Shown: positions 33,051 to 42,949 of the stretch, one piece after another
Position numbering within the stretch: the first letter of the stretch is position 1
How the letters are laid out: each line of letters opens with the position of its first letter
Origin: Gaetbulibacter sp. S0825
GTDB lineage: Bacteria > Bacteroidota > Bacteroidia > Flavobacteriales > Flavobacteriaceae
NCBI RefSeq assembly: GCF_011777505.1
Contig: NZ_JAATJT010000001.1
Span: 558,001-622,000, forward strand
DNA length: 64,000 nucleotides
Direction: 5' to 3'
The notes under the pieces: model-generated
What the model was told of the DNA's origin: nothing
Database searches by the model: none
Seen by the model: the letters and a program-made list of their open reading frames with translations, nothing else
Translations under genes and position numbers: made by a program

Positions 33051-35111
33051 ATGAAAACAAAATTACTTTTTTTAATCATTTGCTTAGCGCCTTTCGCTAT
33101 TAAGGCACAAAGTAGCTCTGATACTTGTTCGGCAGCTGATAGTGCAACACATATAACAAGTGGCGGAACATATTCTATAACTTCATTTAATGGAACCGCG
33201 CCAGTTGCTGGTTGTTCTTCCGGTAGTACTGCAGACAATGGAGAGTGGTTTGCATACACACCTGTTAATGATTACCAGGTTGTAATTTCTTCGGATATTA
33301 GTGGAAATAACGGTAAAGATACTAAGCTACAGGTTTATGATGGAAGCTGTGCGTCTTTAAATTGTTTGGCAAATAGTGATGATGATGGCGAAGATGTTTA
33401 CAGTCGTTTATCTGTGGTTCAATTTAATGTTGAAGCAAATAAAACATATTATATTGCCTGGGATAACAGATGGGATTCTTCTGCTTTCGATTTTATATTA
33501 ACCGAAACAGTACAACAACCTATAAGTTTTACTGAAGACCCAAGGAATGGTGGTGGTACCGTAAGAGGTGCTGTAGATATGAACAATGACGGTTTAGACG
33601 ACATAGTCTCTATCGTTGCTAAAAATGTAAACGACAGTAATGTTTATGATATAAATATCCAAGAACAAACTGGTGGTGGAAGTTTTATTGGCCACGATTA
33701 TCCTGTATCAGCTCCTTATAGCGCCTCTTGGAGTTTAGCAGCTGGTGACTACAATGGGGATGGCTATACTGATCTTGTTTGGGGGAATGGTTCAGGTGTA
33801 AATATTGTTAAGGCTATTAATAGTGGAACTGATTATGCTATTGCCGAAACTCAAAGCGGCATCTTTACACAACGTACAAATTTTGTTGATATTAATGAAG
33901 ACGGCCGTTTGGATGTTTTTATATGTCATGATATCGCACCAAATATATATTATATGAATGAAACCAGTGGATTAGAATACTATCAAGGAGCTGATCCAAA
34001 TGGTGTCCCAGAAGGTCTAGGTATTTACCCATCTGGAGGTAATTATGGATCTGTTTGGGTAGATTACGATAATGATGGTGACATCGATATGTTTATGGCA
34101 AAATGTGGTGGTGGTGAAGCTAGACGAACAAACCAGTTGTTTAGAAACAATGGTAATGGCTCATATACTGAAGTTGCTGGTGCTGCAAATTTAGCCGATC
34201 CAATCCAAACATGGTCTGGAGCGTGGGGTGATTATGATAATGATGGTGACATGGATGTTTTTATTGGTGGTTACAATGGTACTTCACATAAAATGATGCG
34301 TAATGATGGGAATGGTACTTTCACCGATATTACTCCAACTACCAATTTAGGTTTCTTTACCTATACAGGTATCGATAATGTTCCAGCAGATTTTAATAAC
34401 GATGGCTTTATAGACATTCTCTCTAACGGAAACATTCTGGTTAATGATGGGAATCCAATAAATATGTCTTTTACTGCCTATACTTCAGGTGTGCCACCTC
34501 AAGGTGCAATTGGCGATTTAGATAATGATGGGTTTTTGGATGTAGTAAGTGGTTCTAAAATATATTATAACAATGGAAGTACTAATAAGTACATTAAAAT
34601 TAAATTAAATGGGAATGGCCTTAACAAGGCTGGAATTGGAGCTAGAATAGAAATTACTACTAGCTCTGGAATTCAAATACGTGATGTTAGAAGTGGTGAA
34701 GGGTTTAGATACATGAATAGTTTAACTACACATTTTGGTCTTGGTGTTGATACAAGTGTTACATCGGTTAAAGTTTACTGGCCTTCAGGTATAGTTGATG
34801 TAGTAAATAATCTTAGTGTAAATCAAACAATTACTGTTGCAGAAGGAACCACTTTAGGAACCGAATCAAAAACTTTTGCTCAAGATTTAACATTGTTTCC
34901 TAATCCAGCAAAAAGCACACTATATGTAAAAACAAAATATAACTTAAGTGACGCTATTTACACTGTTTTTGATATTTCAGGTAAGCGTGTTTTAAACAGT
35001 AAATTTGGCAGAAACAATACGGTGAATGTGTCTTCTTTAAGTACTGGAACTTATTTCCTAAGAGTGATGCAAGATGGACTATCTCATACTCAAAAATTTA
35101 TTAAAGAATAA
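33051..35111 (+). CDS. Secreted FG-GAP/VCBS-repeat protein with ASPIC/UnbV and T9SS sorting domain
   Basis: A 686-aa secreted protein with a signal peptide ending KAQ. A beta-sandwich (about 25-150) is followed by seven calcium-binding FG-GAP-type repeats with DxNxDGxxD cores (DMNNDGLDD, DYNGDGYTD, DINEDGRLD, DYDNDGDID and similar). An ASPIC/UnbV region (about 520-600) comes next, with a type A T9SS sorting domain from about 615 (LFPNPAKSTLYV ... TGTYFLRV). It is expected on the cell surface or outside, and lies right behind a diheme cytochrome gene. Confidence 0.88.
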   Translation: MKTKLLFLIICLAPFAIKAQSSSDTCSAADSATHITSGGTYSITSFNGTAPVAGCSSGSTADNGEWFAYTPVNDYQVVISSDISGNNGKDTKLQVYDGSCASLNCLANSDDDGEDVYSRLSVVQFNVEANKTYYIAWDNRWDSSAFDFILTETVQQPISFTEDPRNGGGTVRGAVDMNNDGLDDIVSIVAKNVNDSNVYDINIQEQTGGGSFIGHDYPVSAPYSASWSLAAGDYNGDGYTDLVWGNGSGVNIVKAINSGTDYAIAETQSGIFTQRTNFVDINEDGRLDVFICHDIAPNIYYMNETSGLEYYQGADPNGVPEGLGIYPSGGNYGSVWVDYDNDGDIDMFMAKCGGGEARRTNQLFRNNGNGSYTEVAGAANLADPIQTWSGAWGDYDNDGDMDVFIGGYNGTSHKMMRNDGNGTFTDITPTTNLGFFTYTGIDNVPADFNNDGFIDILSNGNILVNDGNPINMSFTAYTSGVPPQGAIGDLDNDGFLDVVSGSKIYYNNGSTNKYIKIKLNGNGLNKAGIGARIEITTSSGIQIRDVRSGEGFRYMNSLTTHFGLGVDTSVTSVKVYWPSGIVDVVNNLSVNQTITVAEGTTLGTESKTFAQDLTLFPNPAKSTLYVKTKYNLSDAIYTVFDISGKRVLNSKFGRNNTVNVSSLSTGTYFLRVMQDGLSHTQKFIKE

Positions 35112-35136
35112 TACTTTTAATTGAACTTTTATATCA

Positions 35137-35162
35137 AAGCCATCTATAGTAGATGGCTTTTT
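35137..35162 (+). terminator. Terminator after the T9SS protein gene
   Basis: AAAGCCATCTA / TAGATGGCTTT stem with T-run, 25 bases past the stop. An in-frame ATG inside it (35153) is why the next gene is started downstream. Confidence 0.85.
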
Positions 35163-35191
35163 TTATACTATTTTTGTTTTCAAACATTTTT

Positions 35192-36109
35192 ATGTTAAGT
35201 GTTCAAAACATCTCATTTGGGTATCATAAAGAAAAGGTTTTAAAAAACGTTAGTTTTTCTGCACATACTGGAGAAAATATCTCTATTATTGGCGAAAGTG
35301 GTTCTGGAAAAAGCTCATTGTTAAAATTGATTTATGGTGAATATGATTTAAATAAAGGTTCCATTTCATGGCAAGATCAAGCAATTCTTGGTCCAAGCCA
35401 TAACTTAGTGTTTGGCTACCCTTTTATGAAGTATGTTGCTCAAGAATTCGATTTAATGCCCTATATAACAGTAGAAGAGAATATTGGAAAATTCTTGTCA
35501 AATTTTTATCCAGAAGAAAAACAAAAGCGAATCAATACACTTATTGACGTAGTTGAGCTAAAGGAATTTGCTAAAGTTAAAGTACAATATCTAAGTGGTG
35601 GGCAAAAACAACGTGTTGCTTTAGCAAGAGCCATTGCTTTAAAGCCTGAAATTATTCTTTTAGATGAGCCTTTTAGTCATATTGATAATTTTAAAAAACA
35701 ATCTCTAAGACGCAATCTATTCAAGCACTTGAAAGAAAATAATATTACATGTATTGTTGCCACTCATGATAAGAATGATGTGTTACCATTCTCCGATAAA
35801 ATGATTGTACTTCATAAAGGAGAGCTTATTGCTAAAGGAGCTCCTTTTGAGTTATACAATAATCCTCCATCGCCCTTAGTTGCCTCATTTTTTTGTGAAT
35901 TCAATACAATAGAGCCTTACGGAATTTTGTATGCACATCAACTAGTAGTTGTTGATTATTCTAAAATCAAGGCTACGGTAAAACAAAGTTATTATAATGG
36001 CAATCATTATTTAGTTGAAGCCATTTTAAATGACACAACTATTTTTTTTGAAACACCTCATACACTAGAAATAAACCAAGAAATTTGCTTAAAAATTAAT
36101 AATAGATAG
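35192..36109 (+). CDS. ABC transporter ATP-binding protein
   Basis: A 305-aa ABC ATPase: Walker A GESGSGKSS (about 32-40), signature LSGGQKQR, Walker B IILLDEPF, and H-loop VATHDKND. About 70 C-terminal residues follow the ATPase core, like the regulatory tails of PotA/FbpC-type importers. The start is ATG 35192 (MLSVQNISFG), because the longer frame begins inside a terminator. No permease or binding protein is adjacent, so the substrate is unknown. Its stop directly abuts the convergent GreA-like gene. Confidence 0.85.
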   Translation: MLSVQNISFGYHKEKVLKNVSFSAHTGENISIIGESGSGKSSLLKLIYGEYDLNKGSISWQDQAILGPSHNLVFGYPFMKYVAQEFDLMPYITVEENIGKFLSNFYPEEKQKRINTLIDVVELKEFAKVKVQYLSGGQKQRVALARAIALKPEIILLDEPFSHIDNFKKQSLRRNLFKHLKENNITCIVATHDKNDVLPFSDKMIVLHKGELIAKGAPFELYNNPPSPLVASFFCEFNTIEPYGILYAHQLVVVDYSKIKATVKQSYYNGNHYLVEAILNDTTIFFETPHTLEINQEICLKINNR

Positions 36110-36559
36110 TTATTCTATTTTTTTAATTTCAATACTATTTCCGTTAAAGTCAATATTATCTCCTTTTGTTTTACCAATAAGCAATTTACCAATAGGTGTA
36201 TTTGCTGAAATCGCATAAAATGATTCATTATCAATAACTAAGTTTCCTGCACTTATTGCTATAAAATAGTTTGACTGGCTAGTATATACTAAAGACCCAA
36301 GTGTAACAACATTTGATTGTTTTCCAAGATTCACTTTCGATAAAACTATTTTTGTTTTATTGATTTCGGCTAATTGCTGGCCTGTTTTTTCTCGTTCAAG
36401 TTGTAGCATAGCCCTTCCTGTTTCATGCTTATCACCTGCGCTACTTTTGGTTTCAGAAAGAAGCGCTTTTTGTAGCTCTTCAATTGTTTTTTGTATTGCT
36501 TGAAACCTCTCTTCAATTAATGTTTCACATGATTGATACAACTTTTGTTTTAAATTCAT
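36110..36559 (-). CDS. GreA/GreB-like transcript-cleavage-type protein
   Basis: A 149-aa protein with an N-terminal coiled coil (about 10-80) and a C-terminal beta domain (LGSLVYTSQSNYFIAISAG, then ANTPIGKLLIGKTKGD) like the GreA/GreB family. The paired acids at the tip of a Gre coiled coil are not clear, so RNA-cleavage stimulation is doubtful. It overlaps the saccharopine dehydrogenase-like gene by four bases (ATGA). Confidence 0.7.
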   Translation of the reverse strand: MNLKQKLYQSCETLIEERFQAIQKTIEELQKALLSETKSSAGDKHETGRAMLQLEREKTGQQLAEINKTKIVLSKVNLGKQSNVVTLGSLVYTSQSNYFIAISAGNLVIDNESFYAISANTPIGKLLIGKTKGDNIDFNGNSIEIKKIE

Positions 36560-37698
36560 TCTAACAGTCTTGACGTTTTTTTATAGACAACACCTCGTTC
36601 TTTCAAATAGCTTAAAAAATAATTAAAACAGACTTCATGTTTTCCAACGAGTTCTGGTGGAAAAACACCTTTTTCTATAAACAGTCCTTCCAAGAATAGG
36701 TTTGCTGCTGCAGTTGCTGTATATCCTGTAGATCTAGACATTGAAGATGTTTCTGTTTTTGGGCAATACTCATCGTAAAGGTTATATATAACTTCTTCTG
36801 TTTTTCCATTATCGTTTTCGCCTTTAACCGTTACGCGCATAACAGTAAGCTCTTCTTCGGTTTCCCCAAGCTTCCATTCGTTAAATAATACTTTACTCGT
36901 AAAATCCAGTGGTGTTACTTTATTGCCATTTACTTCAATAGTTTCTTCACTAAAAAAACCGCTTTCTTTAAGTACTTTAATATATTCTACATGACCTGGG
37001 TATCGCAGGGTTTTTTCTTTCATATTAGGAATGTGAGGCATGGTATAAATTATCGACCGCAACCCATCTGAATTAAAAGATTCTAGTGTTCCAATATTGT
37101 CAAACTCCAAATACTCACAATCGGTTAATGCTTCTCGAGTTATTACTTGGCTATTTTCTACATAACGAGCTGGTCTTGTATACTCTTCTATAACATCGAC
37201 TGGAGAGAATGGTGCTTTATAGCAAAAAGGCCATTTTTTAATTTTTGGTAAACCACCAACCAAACACTCAAAATCGGTGAGTTTCATTTTTTCATTGTAA
37301 TATCCAAGAATAACGTTATCCATTCCTGGGGCAACTCCACAATCTACAATAGCAGTTACATTTTTCTCTTTAGCTAAAGTATCTAATTCTAAAGAGTTTT
37401 CTGGAAAAAAAGAAATGTCAATTACGTTTTTTTCTGCTTTAATAATTGCTTTAAGAGTTTCATAACCTAAAAAACCGGGAACTGCACAAATCACCAAATC
37501 AAAATCTTTAATCATGGATTTTAATGCTTCTTTATTTGTTACATCTAATAATAAGAAGCTAATGTTTTTGTGTTTTTGTTTTACTTTTTCCAAAGTGTGT
37601 AAATTAACATCGGTTAAAGTAACCTTATGTCTTTTTGCTAAGTCAATAGCCATTGCGCTGCCAACCATACCAGCACCCAATACAATAATGTTTTTCAT
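36556..37698 (-). CDS. Saccharopine dehydrogenase-family protein
   Basis: A 380-aa NAD(P)-dependent Rossmann enzyme (VLGAGMVGSAMAIDLA at 5-20) with saccharopine dehydrogenase C-terminal regions (CGVAPGMDNVILG, SMSRSTGYTATAAANLFLEG). It may act in lysine degradation or a related oxidoreduction. Length is close to family norms. It heads a two-gene operon with the Gre-like protein. Confidence 0.83.
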   Translation of the reverse strand: MKNIIVLGAGMVGSAMAIDLAKRHKVTLTDVNLHTLEKVKQKHKNISFLLLDVTNKEALKSMIKDFDLVICAVPGFLGYETLKAIIKAEKNVIDISFFPENSLELDTLAKEKNVTAIVDCGVAPGMDNVILGYYNEKMKLTDFECLVGGLPKIKKWPFCYKAPFSPVDVIEEYTRPARYVENSQVITREALTDCEYLEFDNIGTLESFNSDGLRSIIYTMPHIPNMKEKTLRYPGHVEYIKVLKESGFFSEETIEVNGNKVTPLDFTSKVLFNEWKLGETEEELTVMRVTVKGENDNGKTEEVIYNLYDEYCPKTETSSMSRSTGYTATAAANLFLEGLFIEKGVFPPELVGKHEVCFNYFLSYLKERGVVYKKTSRLLE

Positions 37699-37851
37699 GA
37701 GAAAATTTTAAAAAAGTTAAAAAAGAAATTAAGAGTTGAAGTAAACGAAAAGGAAGTTAAAGCCCGGGAATTAATACCCAAGGCATTTCATTGGTCTTTA
37801 ATATTCTTTTTTTTGTCATGAGTTAAATGTACAATTAAAAAAGTACAGCAT

Positions 37852-37886
37852 AAAAAAACTCCGAAAATAATTTTCGAAGTTTTTTT
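37852..37886 (-). terminator. Terminator after accC
   Basis: ACTCCGAAAA / TTTTCGAAGT imperfect stem, with A-runs on the left, forms a U-run for the minus strand. It closes the pdxA-to-accC cluster. Confidence 0.75.
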
Positions 37887-37888
37887 AC

Positions 37889-39241
37889 TTAATCTTTATA
37901 CTTTTCATCCATTTCGAAATCTTCCATGAATTTAGTAGTATAATTTCCTGCTAAATAATCTGGATGATCCATTAATTGTCTATGGAATGGAATGGTAGTT
38001 TTAATGCCTTCAATAATAAATTCATCTAAAGCACGCTTCATTTTATTAATTGCTTCTTCTCGCGTTTGAGCCGTTGTAATTAGTTTGGCTATCATCGAAT
38101 CGTAATTTGGAGGAATAGAATATCCTGCGTAAACGTGCGTGTCTAAACGTACACCATGACCTCCAGGAGCGTGTAGCGTTGTGATTTTTCCTGGTGAAGG
38201 TCTAAAGTCGTTAAAAGGATCTTCAGCATTAATTCTACATTCAATAGAGTGTAAATTTGGCGTATAGTGCTTTCCAGAAATAGGTACGCCTGCAGCGACC
38301 AATATTTGTTCACGAATTAAGTCGAAATCAATAACTTGCTCCGTAATTGGGTGTTCCACTTGAATACGCGTATTCATTTCCATGAAGTAGAAATTTCGAT
38401 GTTTATCAACCAAGAATTCAACAGTTCCTGCACCTTCATATTTAATGTACTCGGCAGCTTTTACTGCTGCTTCTCCCATTTTTTTGCGCAAAGCATTTGT
38501 CATAAATGGGGAAGGAACTTCTTCAGTTAGTTTTTGGTGACGTCGTTGAACTGAGCAATCTCTTTCTGATAAATGACAAGCAACTCCACGAGAATCTCCA
38601 ACAATTTGAATTTCTATATGTCTAGGTTCTTCAATAAGCTTCTCCATATACATATCGTCATTCCCAAAGGCTGCTTTAGATTCTTGTCTGGCAGACTCCC
38701 AAGCTTCTTTTAATTTTTCTGGTTTCCAAACGGCACGCATTCCTTTTCCACCACCTCCAGCAGATGCTTTAAGCATAACTGGGTAGCCTGTTTCTTCGGC
38801 AAGTTTTTCACACTCTTCAAAATCTTCAATAACACCTTCACTCCCTGGTACGCAAGGTACTCCTGCTGCTTTCATGGTAGCCTTTGCATTAGCTTTGTCT
38901 CCCATTCTATCAATCATTTCAGGAGATGCGCCAATGAATTTAATATCATGCTCGCCACAAATTTTAGAGAATTTGGCATTTTCAGATAAGAACCCGTATC
39001 CAGGATGAATTGCATCTGCGTTTGTTATTTCTGCAGCAGCAATAATGTTAGACATTTTTAAATAAGACTCACTACTTGGAGCTGGCCCTATACAAACAGC
39101 TTCGTCTGCAAATTTCACATGAAGACTTTCGGCATCAGCTGTAGAGTAAACCGCAACTGTTTTAATTCCCATTTCTTTACAGGTTCTAATAACACGTAGT
39201 GCTATTTCCCCTCGATTGGCTATTAATATTTTTTTAAACAT
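37889..39241 (-). CDS. accC: Acetyl-CoA carboxylase biotin carboxylase subunit
   Basis: A 450-aa ATP-grasp enzyme that carboxylates biotin on AccB in the first step of fatty acid synthesis. [19 protein letters not shown] at the start, the glycine loop [14 protein letters not shown] (about 159-172), and [15 protein letters not shown] near 287 are typical. It is last in the cluster pdxA, DUF177, rpmF, fabH, accB, accC. Confidence 0.97.
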   Translation of the reverse strand: MFKKILIANRGEIALRVIRTCKEMGIKTVAVYSTADAESLHVKFADEAVCIGPAPSSESYLKMSNIIAAAEITNADAIHPGYGFLSENAKFSKICGEHDIKFIGASPEMIDRMGDKANAKATMKAAGVPCVPGSEGVIEDFEECEKLAEETGYPVMLKASAGGGGKGMRAVWKPEKLKEAWESARQESKAAFGNDDMYMEKLIEEPRHIEIQIVGDSRGVACHLSERDCSVQRRHQKLTEEVPSPFMTNALRKKMGEAAVKAAEYIKYEGAGTVEFLVDKHRNFYFMEMNTRIQVEHPITEQVIDFDLIREQILVAAGVPISGKHYTPNLHSIECRINAEDPFNDFRPSPGKITTLHAPGGHGVRLDTHVYAGYSIPPNYDSMIAKLITTAQTREEAINKMKRALDEFIIEGIKTTIPFHRQLMDHPDYLAGNYTTKFMEDFEMDEKYKD

Positions 39242-39263
39242 CTTTTTCGAATTAGATAATTAG

Positions 39264-39296
39264 ACAATTGGATTATTGGATTATTCGATTATTAGT
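39264..39296. repeat. Short degenerate tandem repeat between accB and accC
   Basis: Two and a half copies of a GATTATT-rich 9-10 base unit sit in the 97-base gap. This looks like low-complexity drift and is not a recognised element. Confidence 0.35.
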
Positions 39297-39338
39297 ATAA
39301 CATGCATCTAACAATCAAGGGATCTAATAATCTAAAAT

Positions 39339-39815
39339 TTAAGATGGGTCAACCAAAAATAATGGTTGGTCAAATTCTACTGGAGAAGAATCGTCAACTA
39401 GTATTTTTACTATTTTTCCTGAAACTTCAGATTCTATCTCATTGAATAATTTCATTGCCTCAATAATACAAAGCACATCGCCTTCAGCAATAGTTTGCCC
39501 TACCTCAACAAATAACGGTTTATCTGGTGATGGTTTTCTATAGAAAGTTCCTATGATTGGTGATTTTATTGTAATATATTTTGAGTTGTCCTCGGTTGTG
39601 GCCGCAGGTACAGCATCTTGCGCAGGAGCTGGAGTTGCAGCTGGTGCTGCTGCCTGTGGCATTTGTGTTTGAACTGGAACTTGTTGTACTATTGTGGTTT
39701 CAGAATCTGATCCTGTTTTAATGGTGATTTTAATGTCATCCATCTCCAATTTAACCTCACTTGCACCTGATTTGGCGACAAATTTGATTAAGTTTTGAAT
39801 CTCTTTTAAATCCAT
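39339..39815 (-). CDS. accB: Acetyl-CoA carboxylase biotin carboxyl carrier protein
   Basis: A 158-aa carrier with an Ala/Pro linker (about 50-80) and a C-terminal biotinyl domain; biotin attaches to Lys in [12 protein letters not shown] (about 121). Length and layout are typical. It lies 28 bases downstream of fabH. Confidence 0.96.
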   Translation of the reverse strand: MDLKEIQNLIKFVAKSGASEVKLEMDDIKITIKTGSDSETTIVQQVPVQTQMPQAAAPAATPAPAQDAVPAATTEDNSKYITIKSPIIGTFYRKPSPDKPLFVEVGQTIAEGDVLCIIEAMKLFNEIESEVSGKIVKILVDDSSPVEFDQPLFLVDPS

Positions 39816-39843
39816 AATTTGCTATTTTAATTTAGTTAGTTTG

Positions 39844-40839
39844 TTAAGAATTATAGGCCCATTTTAAGTAAATTGAACCCCAAGTAAAGCCGCCTCCAAA
39901 AGCAGCAAAAATTATATTATCTCCTTTTTTGAGTTGCGATTCATAATCATGTAATAATAACGGAAGCGTTGCCGATGTAGTATTACCATACTTTTCGATA
40001 TTCATCATTACTTTATTATTGTCTAGCTCTATCCTATTGGCTGTAGCATCAATAATACGTTTGTTAGCTTGATGAGCTGCTAACCAAGCAATATCGTCTT
40101 TTGTTAAGTTGTTCCGTTCTAATATTTTTACTGCAACATCGGCCATATTAAATACGGCGTTTTTAAATACCGTCTTCCCATCTTGAAACACGTAATGTTT
40201 TCCCTCACTAAAAGCTTCCTGGGTCATAGGGTAAGACGAGCCACCATAAGTAGCTTGTAAAAATTCTCTTCCAGAGCCATCACTTCTTAAGTATTCGTCT
40301 TGAAGCCCTAAGTTTTCATCGTTTGGTTCAAATAATACAGCTCCTGCTCCATCTCCGAAAATAATACAAGTAGCTCTATCTTCGTAATTTATAAATGATG
40401 AATTCTTATCTGCTCCTATTAAAAGTACATTTTTATACCTCCCTGATTCAATATATTTTGCAGCTGTTGACATTCCAAACAAAAAGCTTGAACACGCCGC
40501 TTCTAAATCAAAAGAAAATGCATTTGTTGCGCCAATTTGTGTAGCAGTATAGGCAGCTGTTGATGCGGCTTTCATATCTGGAGTTGCAGTTGCAACAATA
40601 ACCAGTTCTATGTCTTTTGGATCTATTCCTTTTTTGTTTATTAAGTCTTGTGCGGCTTTAATGGCTAAAAAGGAAGTCCCCTTACCTTCGTCTTTAAGGA
40701 TTCTACGTTCCTTAATTCCTGTTCTAGTTGTAATCCATTCGTCATTTGTATCAACCATTGTTTCCAATATTTGGTTGGTTAATACATATTCTGGCACGTA
40801 TGCGCCAACAGCTGTAATTGCTGCTGTGATCTTACTCAT
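39844..40839 (-). CDS. fabH: Beta-ketoacyl-ACP synthase III
   Basis: A 331-aa condensing enzyme starting fatty acid synthesis from acyl-CoA and malonyl-ACP. The catalytic triad is visible: Cys in LEAACSSF (about 117), His in AAHQANKRI, Asn in KYGNTTSA. It sits between rpmF and accB in the conserved lipid-synthesis cluster. Confidence 0.95.
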   Translation of the reverse strand: MSKITAAITAVGAYVPEYVLTNQILETMVDTNDEWITTRTGIKERRILKDEGKGTSFLAIKAAQDLINKKGIDPKDIELVIVATATPDMKAASTAAYTATQIGATNAFSFDLEAACSSFLFGMSTAAKYIESGRYKNVLLIGADKNSSFINYEDRATCIIFGDGAGAVLFEPNDENLGLQDEYLRSDGSGREFLQATYGGSSYPMTQEAFSEGKHYVFQDGKTVFKNAVFNMADVAVKILERNNLTKDDIAWLAAHQANKRIIDATANRIELDNNKVMMNIEKYGNTTSATLPLLLHDYESQLKKGDNIIFAAFGGGFTWGSIYLKWAYNS

Positions 40840-40970
40840 AGTTATAGTTTAGTTTTGAACAAAAAAATCACAAAATTGACGTAAAACGTCAAAAAAGTGA
40901 TGAAAAATACCACTTTTTGAACAAATATGGTGCAAAATAGGTGTTTTTGGCTTCAAAAAAAATTTATCAT

Positions 40971-40996
40971 AAAAAAAACGCTCACAAGTGAGCGCT
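40971..40996 (-). terminator. Terminator after rpmF
   Basis: CGCTCAC / GTGAGCG stem with eight A on the left (U-run on the minus strand). It would cut pdxA-DUF177-rpmF mRNA off from fabH, although the gene order is conserved. Confidence 0.8.
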
Positions 40997-41019
40997 TAAT
41001 TATTATGTTGGCATAATGC

Positions 41020-41220
41020 TTATGCTATATTTTCTTCTTGAGAATTATCTACCAATACTTGACCTCTATAGTAAAGTTTTCCTTCGTGCCAATGAGCTCT
41101 GTGGTATAAGTGCGCTTCTCCTGTAGTAGGACACGTAGCAATTTGTGGTACAGTTGCTTTGTAATGTGTTCTTCTTTTATCTCTTCTTGTTTTCGAGATT
41201 TTTCTTTTAGGATGTGCCAT
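41020..41220 (-). CDS. rpmF: 50S ribosomal protein L32
   Basis: A 66-aa basic ribosomal protein with start [20 protein letters not shown]. The usual four-cysteine zinc ribbon is reduced to one cysteine ([17 protein letters not shown]), the zinc-independent form I believe is usual in Bacteroidota. It follows DUF177 by eight bases. Confidence 0.95.
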   Translation of the reverse strand: MAHPKRKISKTRRDKRRTHYKATVPQIATCPTTGEAHLYHRAHWHEGKLYYRGQVLVDNSQEENIA

Positions 41221-41228
41221 TTTCTATA

Positions 41229-41774
41229 TTATTTATCCGTTAATAGTTTTTTTAATGTATTCCAACGAGGGTCAATGTCCTCATTTTCTGTTTTTTCTTC
41301 TAAGCTTTTAGGGCTTAATTCTTCAAGTTTTTTAAGTATTTCTGAATTTAAAGACCCATCTTTTACGCCTGGGTGAACTCTTTTAAATGGTACTGATAAC
41401 ACAATTAATTCATAAATATACTGCGCAATATTAACTTCATATTCTGAATGAGGTATAATTAAAATTTCCTCGTTTTCATCATTATACTCATCTCCAAACT
41501 TGACAACCAAGTTAAAATCATCTTCAATGACTTGGTCGAAGGGTTCGTTTGTTAAATCACAGTTTATATTAACTGTTCCAGACACCATAAAATGCAATTC
41601 CAAAAGTGTAGTTTTTTTATTTAAAACAACCTTTACATTGAGATTTGCATCATTAAATTCGTCGTACTCAAAATGGTTAAAGAACTTATTGTCAATTTTA
41701 TACTCGAAATTGTGTTCTCCTTGTTTTAATCCTATAAATTGAATTATAAACTCTTTCAGTTTCTTCATCTCCAC
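41229..41774 (-). CDS. DUF177 (YceD-like) protein
   Basis: A 181-aa protein with the DUF177 core: VSGTVNINCDLTNEPFDQ and an acidic VKFGDEYND region. Its family almost always precedes rpmF and is linked to large ribosomal subunit or rRNA accumulation. The C-terminal WNTLKKLLTDK is typical. Confidence 0.88.
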   Translation of the reverse strand: MEMKKLKEFIIQFIGLKQGEHNFEYKIDNKFFNHFEYDEFNDANLNVKVVLNKKTTLLELHFMVSGTVNINCDLTNEPFDQVIEDDFNLVVKFGDEYNDENEEILIIPHSEYEVNIAQYIYELIVLSVPFKRVHPGVKDGSLNSEILKKLEELSPKSLEEKTENEDIDPRWNTLKKLLTDK

Positions 41775-41841
41775 ATTTATTTCGAGCGTGCAAATATATA
41801 AAATTATATTTACCTATATGCGGTTATAAACATTTTTTTGT

Positions 41842-42888
41842 TTATATCTTTTGTCTTTGTTTTTTTAATGGATTGCTGTTAATTCTTTCAAACTCTTGGC
41901 GGTTTTTAAAAATTTGAATTCCAGCAAATAATGCTTCTTTAAAAGAACTGTTATCTGCTTGCCCTTTTCCTGCAATTTCATAAGCAGTTCCGTGGTCTGG
42001 AGAGGTTCTAACACCATTAAGTCCAGCAGTAAAATTTACGCCTTGCCCAAAAGAGAGTGTTTTAAATGGGATGAGTCCTTGGTCGTGATATGCAGCAATT
42101 ATTGCATCAAAGTTTTTATAGTTGTTAGATCCAAAAAAACTATCGGCTGAATAGGGTCCAAAAACGAGTTTTCCACTTTTACGTATGTCTATTAAAGTTG
42201 GCTTTAAAATATCGTCGTCTTCCGTTCCAATTACACCACCATCTCCTGTGTGTGGATTTATACCTAAAATAGCTATCTTGGGTTTTCTAATTCCAAAATC
42301 TATTTTTAATGTTTTATTAATGGTTTCTATTTTAGATGTAATTAGTTCTTTGGTTATTTTTGATGATACCTCACTAACTGGAACATGGTCTGTTAAAAGG
42401 CCTACTTTTAAGTTTTCAGTAATCATAAACATTAGTCCTTCACCTTCAAGTTCTTGAGATAAATAATCTGTATGTCCAGGGAAACTGAAAGATTCCGATT
42501 GGATATTTTGTTTATTTATAGGTGCTGTGACCAAAACATCTATTTTTTTATCTTTTAAATCGTTTGTTGCTGCCTTAAAAGATTTAATAGCATACTCACC
42601 TATTTTCAAGTCTTCACTGCCAAAATTAATAGCGATATTTTCCTTCCATACATTTAACACATTTATTTTTCCATGCATAGCTTGTTCTGGCTTATGAATA
42701 CCATTAAAGTTTATGTTGCTATTAAAATGAGCTTTTAAGAAAGCTATTGTTTTGTTAGATGCATAAATAATGGGGGTGCAAAAATCAAGAATTCTTTCAT
42801 CCTCAAAAGTTTTAAGAATTATTTCACCACCAATGCCATTAAGATCACCAATAGATATCCCTACTAAAATTTTTTCATCTCTTCTCAT
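41842..42888 (-). CDS. pdxA: 4-hydroxythreonine-4-phosphate dehydrogenase
   Basis: A 348-aa NAD-dependent, metal-binding enzyme of pyridoxal phosphate synthesis. ISIGDLNGIGGEIILK at the start, PGHTDYLS, NPHTGDGG and YHDQGLIPFK with SPDHGTAYEIAG are family motifs including metal-binding histidines. It heads the cluster and is divergent from riboflavin synthase. Confidence 0.94.
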   Translation of the reverse strand: MRRDEKILVGISIGDLNGIGGEIILKTFEDERILDFCTPIIYASNKTIAFLKAHFNSNINFNGIHKPEQAMHGKINVLNVWKENIAINFGSEDLKIGEYAIKSFKAATNDLKDKKIDVLVTAPINKQNIQSESFSFPGHTDYLSQELEGEGLMFMITENLKVGLLTDHVPVSEVSSKITKELITSKIETINKTLKIDFGIRKPKIAILGINPHTGDGGVIGTEDDDILKPTLIDIRKSGKLVFGPYSADSFFGSNNYKNFDAIIAAYHDQGLIPFKTLSFGQGVNFTAGLNGVRTSPDHGTAYEIAGKGQADNSSFKEALFAGIQIFKNRQEFERINSNPLKKQRQKI

Positions 42889-42949
42889 TAATAATGATGA
42901 CTTTGTTTGTAATTTTGATGCTACAAATTTAACTAAATAAAATCGTTAT

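Noticed and set aside
35153-35191. ABC ATPase starting at 35153
   Set aside because: That ATG is inside the preceding terminator hairpin; the extra residues are a low-complexity hydrophobic stretch.
39264-39296. GATTATT tandem repeat as a CRISPR or regulatory array
   Set aside because: Units are too short, imperfect and have no spacers.
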